This document shows, one piece after another, positions 54,186 to 63,746 of a DNA stretch of 64,000 bases. The notes beneath the pieces are model-generated. The model saw nothing but the letters and a program-made list of their open reading frames with translations, ran no database searches and was not told the origin of the DNA. How positions within the stretch are numbered: the stretch's first letter is position 1; every line of letters starts with the position of its first letter. This DNA comes from Maricaulis maris (GTDB taxonomy: Bacteria > Pseudomonadota > Alphaproteobacteria > Caulobacterales > Maricaulaceae), in assembly GCF_036322705.1 (NCBI RefSeq), contig NZ_AP027270.1:1613501-1677500 (forward strand). The letters run 5' to 3'. The position numbers and the translations under genes were made by a program.

Positions 54186-54947
54186 GTGCTGTCCAGGATC
54201 AAAGACCTCTACGAAGCCGAGACCACTGCTGCCCACCGCTTCCGCTACGGGCTGCTGGCCTTCGATATCGCCGCCACGCTCTATGTTGTGGCGACGTCTT
54301 TCTTCACCCGGTCGGAGACGATCGAGATCACGGACATGGTGCTCGGCACGGTGATCCTCGCGGACTTCATCGCCCGACTGGCGATCGAGACCGAGCGCCG
54401 CAGGCATTTCCTGCGCCTGGCGACCTGGGCCGACATCATTGCCATCATCTCCTTCCTCGCCCCGATTGCCGGGGAAGGTCTCGGCTTCCTGCGCATCCTG
54501 CGAACCTTGCGCCTTCTTCACAGCTATCAATTGCTGAAGCGCCTGCGCACAGACCTGTCCTATTTCCGCCGCCATGAGGAAGTCCTGCTGGCGGCGCTCA
54601 ACCTGATGGTCTTCCTGTTCGTCACCACCGGCCTGATCTACGCGCTGCAATACGGCCGGAATGACGACATCCGAAATTATGCCGACGCCTTCTATTTCAC
54701 GGTCACCACACTGACGACGACCGGCTTTGGCGACATCACGCTGGAAGGCACGAGCGGCCGCCTGCTTTCGGTCGGGGTGATGATTGTCGGGGTGACACTG
54801 TTCCTGCGCTTGGCCCAGGTCCTGTTTCGGCCGTCCAAGGTGAGGCAAGAGTGCCAGAGCTGCGGGCTTCTGCTGCACGATGCCGACGCCGTGCACTGCA
54901 AGCACTGCGGCGAGATCATCCGCATCAAGACCGAGGGCAGCGCCTGA
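54186..54947 (+). CDS. Voltage-gated-type potassium channel with C-terminal zinc ribbon
   Basis: From GTG 54186 (AGGGGAGG 7 nt upstream) 253 residues. Segments S1-S4 resemble VIC channels, with a short S4 (RILRTLRLLHSYQLLKRLR) bearing regularly spaced arginines, then S5, the pore helix and selectivity filter TTTGFGD (177-183), and S6. The end is unusual: a CxxC...CxxC ribbon (C223, C226, C238, C241: CQSCGLLLHDADAVHCKHCG). K+ selectivity is strongly suggested by TGFGD. The zinc ribbon could be a cytoplasmic sensor or assembly module. Longer in-frame ATG starts at 54126 lack a good ribosome-binding site. Confidence 0.88.
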   Translation: MLSRIKDLYEAETTAAHRFRYGLLAFDIAATLYVVATSFFTRSETIEITDMVLGTVILADFIARLAIETERRRHFLRLATWADIIAIISFLAPIAGEGLGFLRILRTLRLLHSYQLLKRLRTDLSYFRRHEEVLLAALNLMVFLFVTTGLIYALQYGRNDDIRNYADAFYFTVTTLTTTGFGDITLEGTSGRLLSVGVMIVGVTLFLRLAQVLFRPSKVRQECQSCGLLLHDADAVHCKHCGEIIRIKTEGSA

Positions 54948-54980
54948 CGCCGCCGCCCCCGCACGCGCCCGCACGAGGGC

Positions 54981-55010
54981 TCAGGTCAGGTCAGATCAGA
55001 TCAGATCAGA
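54981..55010. repeat. Pentanucleotide tandem repeat over the thiG stop codon
   Basis: Six 5-bp units (TCAGG twice, then TCAGA four times). The thiG stop codon (complement of 55001-55003) lies within it. As the unit is not a multiple of three, slippage would shift the frame, but the unit contains TGA or TCA so a stop soon recurs; effects on the protein would be small. Confidence 0.8.
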
Positions 55011-55804
55011 CCCGATAACGGGCTGGACGGGTCCGCATAGCGCTTCTTGGGCATGCGCCCGGCGAGATAGCTCTCACGGCCGGCAATGACCGCATGACGC
55101 ATCGCCCGGGCCATGCGGATCGGGTCCTTGGCCTCGGCAATGGCGGTATTCATCAGCACACCGTCACAGCCCAGCTCCATTGCCACAGTGGCGTCCGAGG
55201 CCGTGCCGACGCCGGCATCGACGATGACCGGCACCTTGGTCTGCTCGATGATGAGACGGATATTGACCGGATTCTGGATCCCGAGGCCGGAGCCGATCGG
55301 GGCGCCCAGCGGCATGATCGCGCAACAGCCCATATCCTCGAGCTTGCGGGCGAAGACCGGATCGTCCGAGCAATAGACCATGACATCAAAGCCGTCCTTG
55401 ATCAGCATCTCGGCGGCACGGAGCGTCTCGGTCATGTCCGGATAGAGATGTTTGGGGTCGGACAGGACTTCCAGCTTCACCAGGTTCCAACCGCCCGCTT
55501 CACGGGCCAGGCGCAGCGTGCGCACCGCGTCTTCACCGGTGAAGCAGCCCGCCGTGTTGGGCAGGAAGGTGTGGTCGTCCGGCGAGATGAAATCGACCAG
55601 ACGGGGCTCATCCGGATTGGACAGGTTCACCCGGCGAATCGCCACGGTGATCATCTCGGCTCCCGAAGCCACCAGCGCCTCGGCGTTCTGCGCATAGGTC
55701 GCGTACTTGCCCGTGCCGATGATCAGGCGCGAGTTGAAGGTGCGGCCGGCGACGACAAGCGGCTTGTCCTCGACCATAGCCTTTGCGGTCATTGCATCAT
55801 CCAT
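55001..55804 (-). CDS. thiG: Thiazole synthase ThiG
   Basis: A 267-residue TIM-barrel enzyme. Motifs: [48 protein letters not shown] with the Schiff-base lysine, and [31 protein letters not shown]. It forms the thiazole ring from deoxyxylulose-5-phosphate, dehydroglycine/glycine-imine and ThiS thiocarboxylate. The ATG at 55804 lies a GGAGGT (overlapping the thiS stop) plus 6 nt downstream, so translation is coupled to thiS. Other thi genes are not in the window. Confidence 0.95.
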   Translation of the reverse strand: MDDAMTAKAMVEDKPLVVAGRTFNSRLIIGTGKYATYAQNAEALVASGAEMITVAIRRVNLSNPDEPRLVDFISPDDHTFLPNTAGCFTGEDAVRTLRLAREAGGWNLVKLEVLSDPKHLYPDMTETLRAAEMLIKDGFDVMVYCSDDPVFARKLEDMGCCAIMPLGAPIGSGLGIQNPVNIRLIIEQTKVPVIVDAGVGTASDATVAMELGCDGVLMNTAIAEAKDPIRMARAMRHAVIAGRESYLAGRMPKKRYADPSSPLSGLI

Positions 55805-55805
55805 C

Positions 55806-56009
55806 TCATCCACCTCCGACAAACGCGACAATCTCGATCCGGTCGCCATCGGCGAGCGCGGTCTGGGCATAACCAGAACGCGGCACGATGGCCAGATTGC
55901 GCTCGACCGCAATCTTGCGACCGTCGAGGCCGAGGATCGTGACCAGGTCACTCACACATGTTCCGGGCTCGACCTGTCGGCCTTCCCCATTGACTGTCAG
56001 CTGCAGCAT
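55806..56009 (-). CDS. thiS: Sulfur-carrier protein ThiS
   Basis: A 67-residue ubiquitin-like protein: [20 protein letters not shown], then [33 protein letters not shown]. The C-terminal Gly-Gly is adenylated and thiocarboxylated to donate sulfur to ThiG. I set the start at 56009 because upstream ATG codons (to 56096) give unrelated sequence overlapping aroQ. No TPP riboswitch fits the 73-nt divergent gap to aroQ. Confidence 0.92.
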   Translation of the reverse strand: MLQLTVNGEGRQVEPGTCVSDLVTILGLDGRKIAVERNLAIVPRSGYAQTALADGDRIEIVAFVGGG

Positions 56010-56082
56010 GGTCTTCGCTGGCCTTTCGTTGAGTCCCTCGTTAGACCCGTGGTAAATCCCGTTACGGATGCAAAGCAAGGCC

Positions 56083-56523
56083 ATGACCCGACCCATTCAC
56101 ATCCTCAATGGTCCGAACCTCAATCTTCTGGGCGCGCGCGAGCCGGAAATCTACGGCGCACTCACCCTGGGCGAGATTGAACAGGCTTGCGCGGCACATG
56201 CGCGTGACTTGGGGTTCGACATCGTCTTTCGGCAGTCCAATCATGAAGGCGAGCTGATTGACTGGCTGCATGACGCAAACGTCAATGCGAGTGCAGTTGT
56301 TTTCAACCCGGCTGCATTTACCCATACATCGGTCGCTTTGCATGACGCCGTTCGCGCTATAGAACCTCCCGTCATCGAAGTTCACTTGAGTCAGACTGCA
56401 GCACGCGAAGCCTTCCGGCATCATTCTTACATCGCCCCTGCGGCGCGTGGATCGATTACCGGTCTCGGGCTGCAGAGTTATCTTCTGGGCATCACCGCCG
56501 CTGTCTCCTGTCTCGGCAACTGA
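56083..56523 (+). CDS. aroQ: 3-dehydroquinate dehydratase, type II
   Basis: A 146-residue enzyme of the shikimate pathway. Motifs: HILNGPNLNLLGAREPEIYG (catalytic Tyr), FRQSNHEGELIDWLHDA, VFNPAAFTHTSVALHDAV and PVIEVHLSQTAAREAFRHHSY, all intact. It converts 3-dehydroquinate to 3-dehydroshikimate. ATG 56083 fits the family N-terminus MTRPIHILNGPN; ATG 56068 adds five residues. Forms a conserved unit with accB and accC downstream, a frequent alphaproteobacterial order. Confidence 0.95.
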   Translation: MTRPIHILNGPNLNLLGAREPEIYGALTLGEIEQACAAHARDLGFDIVFRQSNHEGELIDWLHDANVNASAVVFNPAAFTHTSVALHDAVRAIEPPVIEVHLSQTAAREAFRHHSYIAPAARGSITGLGLQSYLLGITAAVSCLGN

Positions 56524-56544
56524 CGGAACCAAAGGTCTTACATC

Positions 56545-57021
56545 ATGAGTTCTGATTCCCGATCCAGCTCCCCGATCAGCGCCGATCTCGTTCGCGAGCT
56601 CGCCGACATCCTTCGTGACACCGACCTGTCGGAAATCGAAGTCGAACGCGGTGACTTGCGTCTGAAGATTGCGCGTCAGGTCACGGCAGCGCCGGTCGTG
56701 CATGCGGTCGCCGCTCCGGCCCCGGCTGCAGCCCCGGCCGCTGCGCCGGCTGTGACGGCTGCGGCGCCGGCCGCGCCGGCCGACAATCCGGACGCCGTCA
56801 AATCGCCGATGGTGGGCACGGCCTACCTGAAGCCGAACCCGGATGCGTCTGACTTCGTGAAGGTCGGCGATCAGGTGAAGAAGGGCGATACCATCCTGCT
56901 GATCGAAGCGATGAAAACCTTCAACCCGATTACCGCGGAGAAATCCGGGACGGTGACGGAAGTCCTCGTCGCGGATGGCCAGCCGGTGGAATACGGCGAA
57001 CCCCTCTTCGTCCTGTCCTGA
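56545..57021 (+). CDS. accB: Biotin carboxyl carrier protein of acetyl-CoA carboxylase
   Basis: A 158-residue protein. An N-terminal region, an Ala/Pro linker (about 53-85), and a C-terminal biotinyl domain with K124 in [11 protein letters not shown]. The biotinylated lysine carries CO2 between AccC and the carboxyltransferase in the first step of fatty-acid synthesis. 21 nt after aroQ and 25 nt before accC. Confidence 0.96.
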   Translation: MSSDSRSSSPISADLVRELADILRDTDLSEIEVERGDLRLKIARQVTAAPVVHAVAAPAPAAAPAAAPAVTAAAPAAPADNPDAVKSPMVGTAYLKPNPDASDFVKVGDQVKKGDTILLIEAMKTFNPITAEKSGTVTEVLVADGQPVEYGEPLFVLS

Positions 57022-57046
57022 CGCGACCAGCAAGGCGAGCGACGAC

Positions 57047-58393
57047 ATGTTCGACAAGATCCTGATCGCCAATCGCGGCGAAATTGCCCTTCGCGTTCAC
57101 CGCGCCTGCCGGGAGATGGGCATCCGCACGGTTGCGGTGCATTCCGAGGCCGACGCCAACGCCATGCATGTGCGCCTGGCCGATGAGAGCGTCTGTATCG
57201 GACCACCGCCGGCCAACAAGTCCTACCTCAACATCCCGGCCATCATCACGGCTGCCGAAGTGACCGGCGCCCAGGCGATCCACCCAGGTTATGGCTTCCT
57301 GTCGGAAAATGCCCGTTTCGCCGAGATCGTCGAAGCGCACGGCCTCGCCTTCATTGGCCCGACGCCGGCGCACATCCGCATGATGGGCGACAAGATCACC
57401 GCCAAACAGGCGGTCATGGATGCCGGCATTCCGGTCGTTCCGGGCTCCGAGGGCGGCGTCGAGACCTACGAGGACGCGGTCCCGATTGCCGAGTCCATTG
57501 GCTACCCGGTTCTGATCAAGGCGGCCTCGGGCGGCGGTGGTCGCGGCATGAAGGTTGCCGAGACAGCCGAAAAGCTCAAGGAAGCCATGGAAACGGCCTC
57601 GGCCGAAGCATTGGCGGCCTTCGGTGACGGCACCGTCTATATCGAGAAATATCTCGGTCGGCCGCGCCATATCGAGATCCAGATACTCGCCGACACGCAT
57701 GGCAATGTGGTGCATCTGGGTGAGCGCGATTGCTCCCTGCAACGGCGCCACCAGAAGATCCTCGAGGAAGCCCCTTCACCGGCCCTCAATGACGAAGACC
57801 GCAAGAAGATCGGTGAGGTTGTCCGCAAGGCGATCGAGGCGATCGGCTATCGCGGCGTCGGGACCATCGAATTCCTGTGGGAGAACGGGGAATTCTATTT
57901 CATCGAGATGAATACCCGCCTGCAGGTCGAACACCCGGTCACCGAAATGATCACCGGCATCGACCTGGTGCGCGAGCAGATCCGCGTCGCCGACGGTCAG
58001 CCGCTCGATATCAAGCAGAGCGACGTCAAGTTTGACGGCTGGGCGATCGAGTGCCGGATCAATGCCGAGAACGCCCGGACATTTGCGCCGTCACCCGGCC
58101 TGGTCACGGACTTTCACGCGCCCGGCGGCCTTGGTGTCCGCCTCGATTCCGCCCTTTATGCCGGCTATGCCATCCCGCCTTACTATGACAGCTTGATCGG
58201 CAAGCTGATCGTCCACGGTCGGACCCGTCACGAGGCGCTTCTGCGCCTGCGCCGGGCCCTGGAGGAAATGGTGGTTGGCGGTGTGCAGACCACGATCCCG
58301 ATCTTCCTCGAATTGCTTGAGGAACCGGATTTCGTGAGCGGCAATTATCACATCCGCTGGCTGGAAGACTGGTTGGCAAGCCGCGAGGACTGA
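57047..58393 (+). CDS. accC: Biotin carboxylase subunit of acetyl-CoA carboxylase
   Basis: A 448-residue ATP-grasp enzyme. [24 protein letters not shown]-binding glycine loop [32 protein letters not shown], and [24 protein letters not shown] are all present. It carboxylates biotin on AccB with ATP and bicarbonate. The start at 57047 gives the exact family N-terminus; there is an open frame from 56975 that overlaps accB and is not coding. Operon with aroQ and accB, followed by aat at 35 nt. Confidence 0.97.
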   Translation: MFDKILIANRGEIALRVHRACREMGIRTVAVHSEADANAMHVRLADESVCIGPPPANKSYLNIPAIITAAEVTGAQAIHPGYGFLSENARFAEIVEAHGLAFIGPTPAHIRMMGDKITAKQAVMDAGIPVVPGSEGGVETYEDAVPIAESIGYPVLIKAASGGGGRGMKVAETAEKLKEAMETASAEALAAFGDGTVYIEKYLGRPRHIEIQILADTHGNVVHLGERDCSLQRRHQKILEEAPSPALNDEDRKKIGEVVRKAIEAIGYRGVGTIEFLWENGEFYFIEMNTRLQVEHPVTEMITGIDLVREQIRVADGQPLDIKQSDVKFDGWAIECRINAENARTFAPSPGLVTDFHAPGGLGVRLDSALYAGYAIPPYYDSLIGKLIVHGRTRHEALLRLRRALEEMVVGGVQTTIPIFLELLEEPDFVSGNYHIRWLEDWLASRED

Positions 58394-58428
58394 TCCCGCC
58401 CGCCAGCCAGCCGGAAGCAGGAGTTGGC

Positions 58429-59079
58429 ATGCGCGGCTTCGGCCCACAGGAATTGCTCAACTGCTATGCGCGCGGTGTCTTCCCGATGGCGGAAGGCCGT
58501 GACGATCCGCGCATATACCTGCTCGATCCGGACGAGCGCGGCATCATCCCGCTCGATGATTTCCATGCCTCACGCAGTCTGCGCAAAGCCGTGCGTCAGG
58601 ACCTGTACCGGGTCACCGTGAACCAGGCGTTTGAGGCCGTGGTCGAGGGCTGCGCAAAGCCCGCTCCGGGCCGCGAGGAGACCTGGATCAATGAGGCGAT
58701 CATCCGCCTTTATTCAAGCCTGCACGAGGCTGGCTACGCCCATTCGGTGGAGTGCTGGTCCGGCGCCGATCTCGTCGGCGGCCTGTATGGGGTATCACTC
58801 GGGGCGGCGTTCTTCGGCGAGAGCATGTTTTCGCGTCGCCGCGATGCCTCCAAGATCGCGCTGGTCCATTTGATCGCGCGGCTGCGGGCCGGCGGCTACA
58901 GTCTGCTGGATACGCAATTCACCACCGAACACTTGGAAAGCCTCGGGGCCATCACGATCCCGCGCAGCGCCTATCGCGAGCGCCTCGCCGATGCCCTGAT
59001 TTTCGAGGCCGACTTCGATGCCCTGCCGGAAAACGTCTCCGGCCGTCAGGCCCTGCAGTCGATCACCCAGACATCATAG
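58429..59079 (+). CDS. aat: Leucyl/phenylalanyl-tRNA--protein transferase
   Basis: A 216-residue transferase. Family motifs: [95 protein letters not shown] and [16 protein letters not shown]. It adds Leu or Phe to proteins with N-terminal Lys or Arg, making them ClpS-ClpAP substrates; clpS and clpA lie elsewhere in this window. Its last 34 nt overlap the convergent DUF2155 gene. Confidence 0.95.
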   Translation: MRGFGPQELLNCYARGVFPMAEGRDDPRIYLLDPDERGIIPLDDFHASRSLRKAVRQDLYRVTVNQAFEAVVEGCAKPAPGREETWINEAIIRLYSSLHEAGYAHSVECWSGADLVGGLYGVSLGAAFFGESMFSRRRDASKIALVHLIARLRAGGYSLLDTQFTTEHLESLGAITIPRSAYRERLADALIFEADFDALPENVSGRQALQSITQTS

Positions 59080-59525
59080 ACCGCATGTTCGAGCGGGTTC
59101 TGGGCCGGGCGCGATGCGAACATCCAGCCTGAAAAGATCTGCTCACCCTCGACATCGACACCAAAGCCGTCGGTCCGGCGATCATTGATCTGCAGGAAAG
59201 CATAGGTTTCCGGCGTCTCTTCCGGCGGGCGCTTGCGGCAGTATTGCGCGGTGATCGACAGCGCGCCGAACTGCACCGTGTCGCCGATGGCGACCTCGAA
59301 GTCGCGCGTGCGGGCGGTCACCTTGTCGAGCCCGCGCAGCACGACGATGCTGCCCGGCTGCGAGGACAGCGGACCGCGCTCTGCCGTGTTGTCGGGATCA
59401 TCCCGGCGCAGGAGATCAGAAGTCTCGTCCGCAGACACAGACGAGCCGGAACCCGTGCTGTCCTGCGCCCAAACGGGGGCAGCCAGACCGAGCGCAACAA
59501 TCAAGGCAAGTATGGAAGTTTTCAT
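59046..59525 (-). CDS. DUF2155 exported protein
   Basis: A 159-residue protein with a Sec signal peptide ([21 protein letters not shown]) and a C-terminal domain of the DUF2155 family: [53 protein letters not shown] and [31 protein letters not shown]. These proteins lie next to aat and NDUFA12 across alphaproteobacteria. Function unknown; the position beside a complex I subunit is conserved context only. Start 59525 is the ATG giving the signal peptide; a GTG 9 nt upstream is in frame. Confidence 0.92.
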   Translation of the reverse strand: MKTSILALIVALGLAAPVWAQDSTGSGSSVSADETSDLLRRDDPDNTAERGPLSSQPGSIVVLRGLDKVTARTRDFEVAIGDTVQFGALSITAQYCRKRPPEETPETYAFLQINDRRTDGFGVDVEGEQIFSGWMFASRPAQNPLEHAVYDVWVIDCRA

Positions 59526-59567
59526 GGCAGCCACCCTGTCGCGGGATTGTGACGCGGTAAAGGCGAA

Positions 59568-59984
59568 TTATGCCTCGTCCGGAGACCAGGCCTCGTAATC
59601 GCCCGTTGTCGACTGGCGACGGTCGCTGACGGCAAGCGAGCCGGTCGGGCGATAGGCGTGGACGGTGCCGGTGAGATTGGGATGGTGATCCTTCTCCCAG
59701 GACTGGCGGAAGAGCGGCGCGTCTGTGGGCACCTCGTCAAAGGTGTGGTGCAGCCAGCCATGCCAGTCGGACGGGACCCGCGAGGCGTCGGCATAGCCCT
59801 TGTAGATAACCCAACGGCGCTTCTGGCCCTGGCCATCCGGTCCGGTCTCGCCGGCTTCCTCGAAATAGCGATTGCCATATTCGTCCGAGCCAACCTGCTT
59901 GGCGCCGCGCATGCGCAGCGTCAGGAAGGTTCCCGGCGTGGCGTCTTTCCACCACACAAACAGCTTTGAGATCAGTCCGAACAT
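59568..59984 (-). CDS. NADH:ubiquinone oxidoreductase subunit NDUFA12 family protein
   Basis: A 138-residue homologue of mitochondrial complex I subunit NDUFA12/B17.2: FVWWKDATPGTFLTLRMRGAK, VGSDEYGNRYFEE, RRWVIYKGYADASRVPSDWHGWLHHTFDEVP and WEKDHHPNLTGTVHAYRP. Such supernumerary subunits are found in alphaproteobacteria. It packs on the matrix/cytoplasmic arm of complex I. Upstream of DUF2155 on the same strand with 42 nt between, probably one transcript. The nuo operon is not in the window. Confidence 0.95.
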   Translation of the reverse strand: MFGLISKLFVWWKDATPGTFLTLRMRGAKQVGSDEYGNRYFEEAGETGPDGQGQKRRWVIYKGYADASRVPSDWHGWLHHTFDEVPTDAPLFRQSWEKDHHPNLTGTVHAYRPTGSLAVSDRRQSTTGDYEAWSPDEA

Positions 59985-60139
59985 TGTCAGCGGCTCCGAG
60001 TCGGTCGAGGCAGGCTTGGCCTATATGCCCCCGCGCGGCGGGCGGGTCCAGTGTTGAACGCGGCGGGTTTCAGGTCGCCGGGTCGGCGCGGTACACTTTG
60101 TGTTCGCCCGAGCGATTCGGGACATGAGAGGACAGTCGC

Positions 60140-63085
60140 ATGCAGGTCTTCGGTCGCATTGCTGATTTCATCGCCGAGACAGCGTCCGCGGGCGCGACGG
60201 ATACCCACGAGCTTGCCGAGTTTGACGGCGATCGCGATGCGGCGATGCCCGGGGAGCGCGACGTTACGACGCCGGCCGGGTGGAGCCTGACCGCCGCCCA
60301 GGGCCTTGCTGACCTGCTCACCACACCGCGGCCGCTGGCCACCAGCCCGCGCAAGGGCGCCAAGAGCTTCAGCAAGCTGACCCCGTCATGCGCCGACGGC
60401 GAGGAACGGGTATGCGAATCCGATTTCGCGACGGTTGTGCAGCGCCTGTCGGGTTCGCTGGCCTGGTCGGCGGCACGACAAGGGGCCTTCGCGAGCGATG
60501 CAGACGCCGATCTGTTTGCGGGTGAGCTCGCGGCCAGCCTCACCGGGCGTCTCGTCATGCCCGACGCCAATCTCATTCGCGAAGGCGGTGTCGATTGGGC
60601 CTATGGCGACCCGGTTGCCGACACGCCGGCGACGCCTTCACCGCTGACAATTCGCATCAACTCGCGCCAGGCGCCTGGCCAGTTGCGCCGGGTTGCTGAA
60701 ACAGCCCTGCGCGCCTCGGTGCTGGACGTCGGTGCGCGGGTGACCCGCGACCGCCTCGAGGCCATTGGTGAGGCCGTGCGGCGCTGCTCCGGCGATATCG
60801 ACGACTGTTTCGATCCGCGCCGCAACGCGGCCCTCGCCCGCGCCATGCGCCGGGCCCTCAAGGACGGGGTTCCCGAGGAAGCCGTGGAGCGTGCCCTCGC
60901 CCTCGCTCGCCAGGGTACCGATGATGACGCCCTGGCCGCGTTGATACCCGACGCCTTGGAAACACGCCCCGCCGTGCTGCACGTGCCCCGGGCCTTCAGC
61001 CAGGCCGTCGCCATGGGTGAGGACTGGACGTTCGAGCAGGACGGCGGGGCTGTTCCGGCCCGCGACCTCCGGACCGGGATTGCCCGCACCGTGTGGAGCT
61101 TCGGCACGCCATCGCTCGCCTTTCACGCCAGCCCTGACGAAACCGGCCCGACGATCCACATCAATCTGCCGGCCTTTCTCGATCGCCGGGACGGCTTCCA
61201 GGCCGAACTGCTGACCGACACGATCCGCTACTGGGCGATTGCGCTCACCCTGAGTGCGCCCAAGGGCGCCAGCTCGGCCGGGTCGATCGCGCTGAGCGGT
61301 GTCGGCGCGCTGCTGATGGCGGCGGGTCTGGCCTATGGCAGTGAGGGCGCGCGCGACACCATGGCCGCGATCACCCATCTGGCGACGCGCACCCTGCGTG
61401 AGGTGGCGATGGAGACGGGGGCCGCAGCGCCCGGGCTCGGTCCCGCCGTGCCGCTGGATGGGCTTCCCGGTCCCTTCAGGCTCGTCGGCGCCGCCCTGCG
61501 CACCGACGCGTCCCCCTTCCTGCCGAAGGCCGCCCTCGCCCGGCCTGGCCCGACCCTGACCTGCCGCGAGCCCGACGGCGATATCGCCAACCTGCTGGAT
61601 GCGGACAGTTTTGGCGCAAGGCCGGTCAACGGTGTCATCACGGCCGATGCCGAGATGACCGGTGGCCAGCGGCTTCGGGACTGCGCTCGCGCCGGCCTGC
61701 TCGCACGGGGCCGCAGCGTCACCGAAGTCGAACGCGCCGAGGACCATGCGGCTGGCCATGGCAGCCTCCGAGGCGCCCCAGGTATCTCACTGGAAAACCT
61801 CATGGAACGCGGTGTCCCGGCGGACGCGCTCGAGCGCCTGGAAGACTCCATTGCCGAAGGCGCCTCGGTCCGCCACGCCCTCAATCGCTGGACGCTGGGC
61901 GACCGGACCTGCCGCGATGCCCTCGGCCTCACGGCTGACCAGATCGAGCGCGAAGGAAACGCCCTGTGCCATGCCATCGGCTACGACGAAGCCGCCATCC
62001 GCGCCGCCGATGCCCATGCGCATGGCACCGGCGACCTGGCCAATGCGCCAGACCTGTCGGCCGCCATCCGCGCCGTCTTCGATACACCGTCCGTACAGGA
62101 CCAGATGTTGATGGCCGCCGCCATCGAAGCCCAGATCGGCGGAAGCTGTCAGACCAGCTTGGCCCTCGAGGGCGAGGCCACAATCGATGATGTGGCCGCC
62201 CTGATTGACCTCGGCGGAGAGCTCGGCCTTCGCGCGCTCAGCATTCGGCGCACGGCATCGGGTCTGTTCGATCTCCTGCCGGCGATTGACTTCGACAAGG
62301 GCGATTATGCCGCCGAAGCCCCGCCGACCGAACGCATTGTGGAGCGGACGGTCGAACGGATCGTCGAAAAGCCGGCCGCCCGACGCAAACTGCCTGATCG
62401 GCGAAAGGGCTATATCCAGAAAGCCAAGGTGGGAGGCCACAAGGTCTACCTCCACACTGGTGAGTTCGACGACGGGGAGCTCGGCGAGATTTTCATCGAC
62501 ATGCACAAGGAGGGGGCCGCCTTCCGCTCGCTGATGAACAATTTTGCCATCGCGATCTCCATCGGCCTGCAATACGGCGTGCCCCTTGAGGAGTTCGTCG
62601 ACGCCTTCGTATACACACGGTTTGAGCCGGCCGGCGCCGTCGAGGGCAATGACTCGATCCAGCATGCGACCTCGATCCTGGACTATCTCTTCCGCGAGCT
62701 TGGCGTGTCCTATCTCGGCCGCGACGACCTCGCCGAACTGTCCCCCGATCGCGCCGACCCGGGCGGGCTGGGACGCGGTGTCGAGGAGGAGAAGCTTGCA
62801 CAGGAAGATGCCGCAAAATTCATCTCTCGCGGCTTCTCACGCGGTCAGGTGCCGGACAATATCCTGATGTTCGCCAACGCGCCCAAACGGGCAGCCAGCG
62901 GTGGCGATGGCCAGGACAGCCAGGCCGGTCACTACGAGATCGAGGACCGGACCGTGAGCCGGCCGGTCTCCCGCGATATCTCGGTCTATAGCGGTGACCC
63001 ATGCGCGGAATGCGGGCATTTTACTGTCGTCACAGACGATGTCGCCGGGCAGAAATGCGATGCCTGCGGCTGGACCGGAAGCTGA
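60140..63085 (+). CDS. Degenerate class II (B12-dependent) ribonucleotide reductase-like protein, TSCPD domain
   Basis: A 981-residue protein. Its C-terminal part is plainly NrdJ-like: [62 protein letters not shown] and [18 protein letters not shown], then a terminal zinc ribbon ([10 protein letters not shown] ... KCDACGW). Upstream blocks align with NrdJ too: the N-terminal [11 protein letters not shown] / [19 protein letters not shown] region, [18 protein letters not shown] in the place of the CNLASLNLxKFL segment, [33 protein letters not shown] and FALNxW-like ALNRWTLGD. About 200 residues shorter than NrdJ, with the catalytic-core cysteines not found. Probably not an active reductase; role unknown. 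Confidence 0.8.
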   Translation: MQVFGRIADFIAETASAGATDTHELAEFDGDRDAAMPGERDVTTPAGWSLTAAQGLADLLTTPRPLATSPRKGAKSFSKLTPSCADGEERVCESDFATVVQRLSGSLAWSAARQGAFASDADADLFAGELAASLTGRLVMPDANLIREGGVDWAYGDPVADTPATPSPLTIRINSRQAPGQLRRVAETALRASVLDVGARVTRDRLEAIGEAVRRCSGDIDDCFDPRRNAALARAMRRALKDGVPEEAVERALALARQGTDDDALAALIPDALETRPAVLHVPRAFSQAVAMGEDWTFEQDGGAVPARDLRTGIARTVWSFGTPSLAFHASPDETGPTIHINLPAFLDRRDGFQAELLTDTIRYWAIALTLSAPKGASSAGSIALSGVGALLMAAGLAYGSEGARDTMAAITHLATRTLREVAMETGAAAPGLGPAVPLDGLPGPFRLVGAALRTDASPFLPKAALARPGPTLTCREPDGDIANLLDADSFGARPVNGVITADAEMTGGQRLRDCARAGLLARGRSVTEVERAEDHAAGHGSLRGAPGISLENLMERGVPADALERLEDSIAEGASVRHALNRWTLGDRTCRDALGLTADQIEREGNALCHAIGYDEAAIRAADAHAHGTGDLANAPDLSAAIRAVFDTPSVQDQMLMAAAIEAQIGGSCQTSLALEGEATIDDVAALIDLGGELGLRALSIRRTASGLFDLLPAIDFDKGDYAAEAPPTERIVERTVERIVEKPAARRKLPDRRKGYIQKAKVGGHKVYLHTGEFDDGELGEIFIDMHKEGAAFRSLMNNFAIAISIGLQYGVPLEEFVDAFVYTRFEPAGAVEGNDSIQHATSILDYLFRELGVSYLGRDDLAELSPDRADPGGLGRGVEEEKLAQEDAAKFISRGFSRGQVPDNILMFANAPKRAASGGDGQDSQAGHYEIEDRTVSRPVSRDISVYSGDPCAECGHFTVVTDDVAGQKCDACGWTGS

Positions 63086-63137
63086 GACGGCGCAAGCCTT
63101 GCAGGTCTGGACGCACCCTCTTTCGGAGTGCTCCACA

Positions 63138-63626
63138 ATGGTACGGATTCTTCTCGCCCTGGCCGCCCTGCTCGCAACATCCGGCCTCGCACAGGCCCAG
63201 GATGCCGGACAGATCGCGCGGGTCCAGGCGGGTCAGTCCTGCCCCGGCTGCAACCTCTTCCAGGCTGAACTGGGTTATCTGGACCTGCCCGGCATCGATG
63301 TCTCCGGCGCCCGTCTGCGGCAAGCAAACCTGGCGCTTGTGACGATGAACCGCGCCCGGTTTGACGGTACCAACCTGTCGATCGCCAACCTGTTCGGCGG
63401 CCGCTTCACCGGAGCATCCTTCCGCAATGCGGATCTGACCCGCGCCAATCTGGTGGGAGCCTATTTCGGCGGTGCGGATTTCGGCGGTGCCAATCTCTCC
63501 GGCGCCACCCTCTCCGGAGCGGAAATGGCCAGCGCACGCGGCCTCACCCAGGCCCAGCTTTCCAGTGCCTGCGGCGATGCCTCGACCCAATTGCCGGCCG
63601 GGCTGACGATCCCCCCCTGCCAATAG
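63138..63626 (+). CDS. Secreted pentapeptide-repeat protein (first of two)
   Basis: A 162-residue exported protein. Signal peptide MVRILLALAALLATSGLAQA, then AGQSCPGCNLFQAELGYLDLPG with a CPGC motif, followed by about ten A(D/N)LxX pentapeptide repeats (ANLALVTMN, ADLTRANLVGAYFGGADF, ANLSGATLSGAEMASA) that should form a right-handed quadrilateral beta-helix. A second Cys pair is near the end (SACGDA ... PPCQ). The start follows GGAGTG. No function is known for this exported type. A second protein of the same design follows at 63747. Confidence 0.85.
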   Translation: MVRILLALAALLATSGLAQAQDAGQIARVQAGQSCPGCNLFQAELGYLDLPGIDVSGARLRQANLALVTMNRARFDGTNLSIANLFGGRFTGASFRNADLTRANLVGAYFGGADFGGANLSGATLSGAEMASARGLTQAQLSSACGDASTQLPAGLTIPPCQ

Positions 63627-63746
63627 GCTGACCCGCCAACTGACACCGTCAGGACTGGTCAGAAGCGCCGCCCCCTCATAGGATATACCTCAGGGTTACC
63701 GTGATTTAAGTCGCTTTGAGCAAGCCTCTGTCCTATCCGTGAGCAT

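Noticed and set aside
56010-56082. TPP riboswitch before thiS
   Set aside because: The gap is only 73 nt and is shared with a divergent gene; no THI-box sequence seen.
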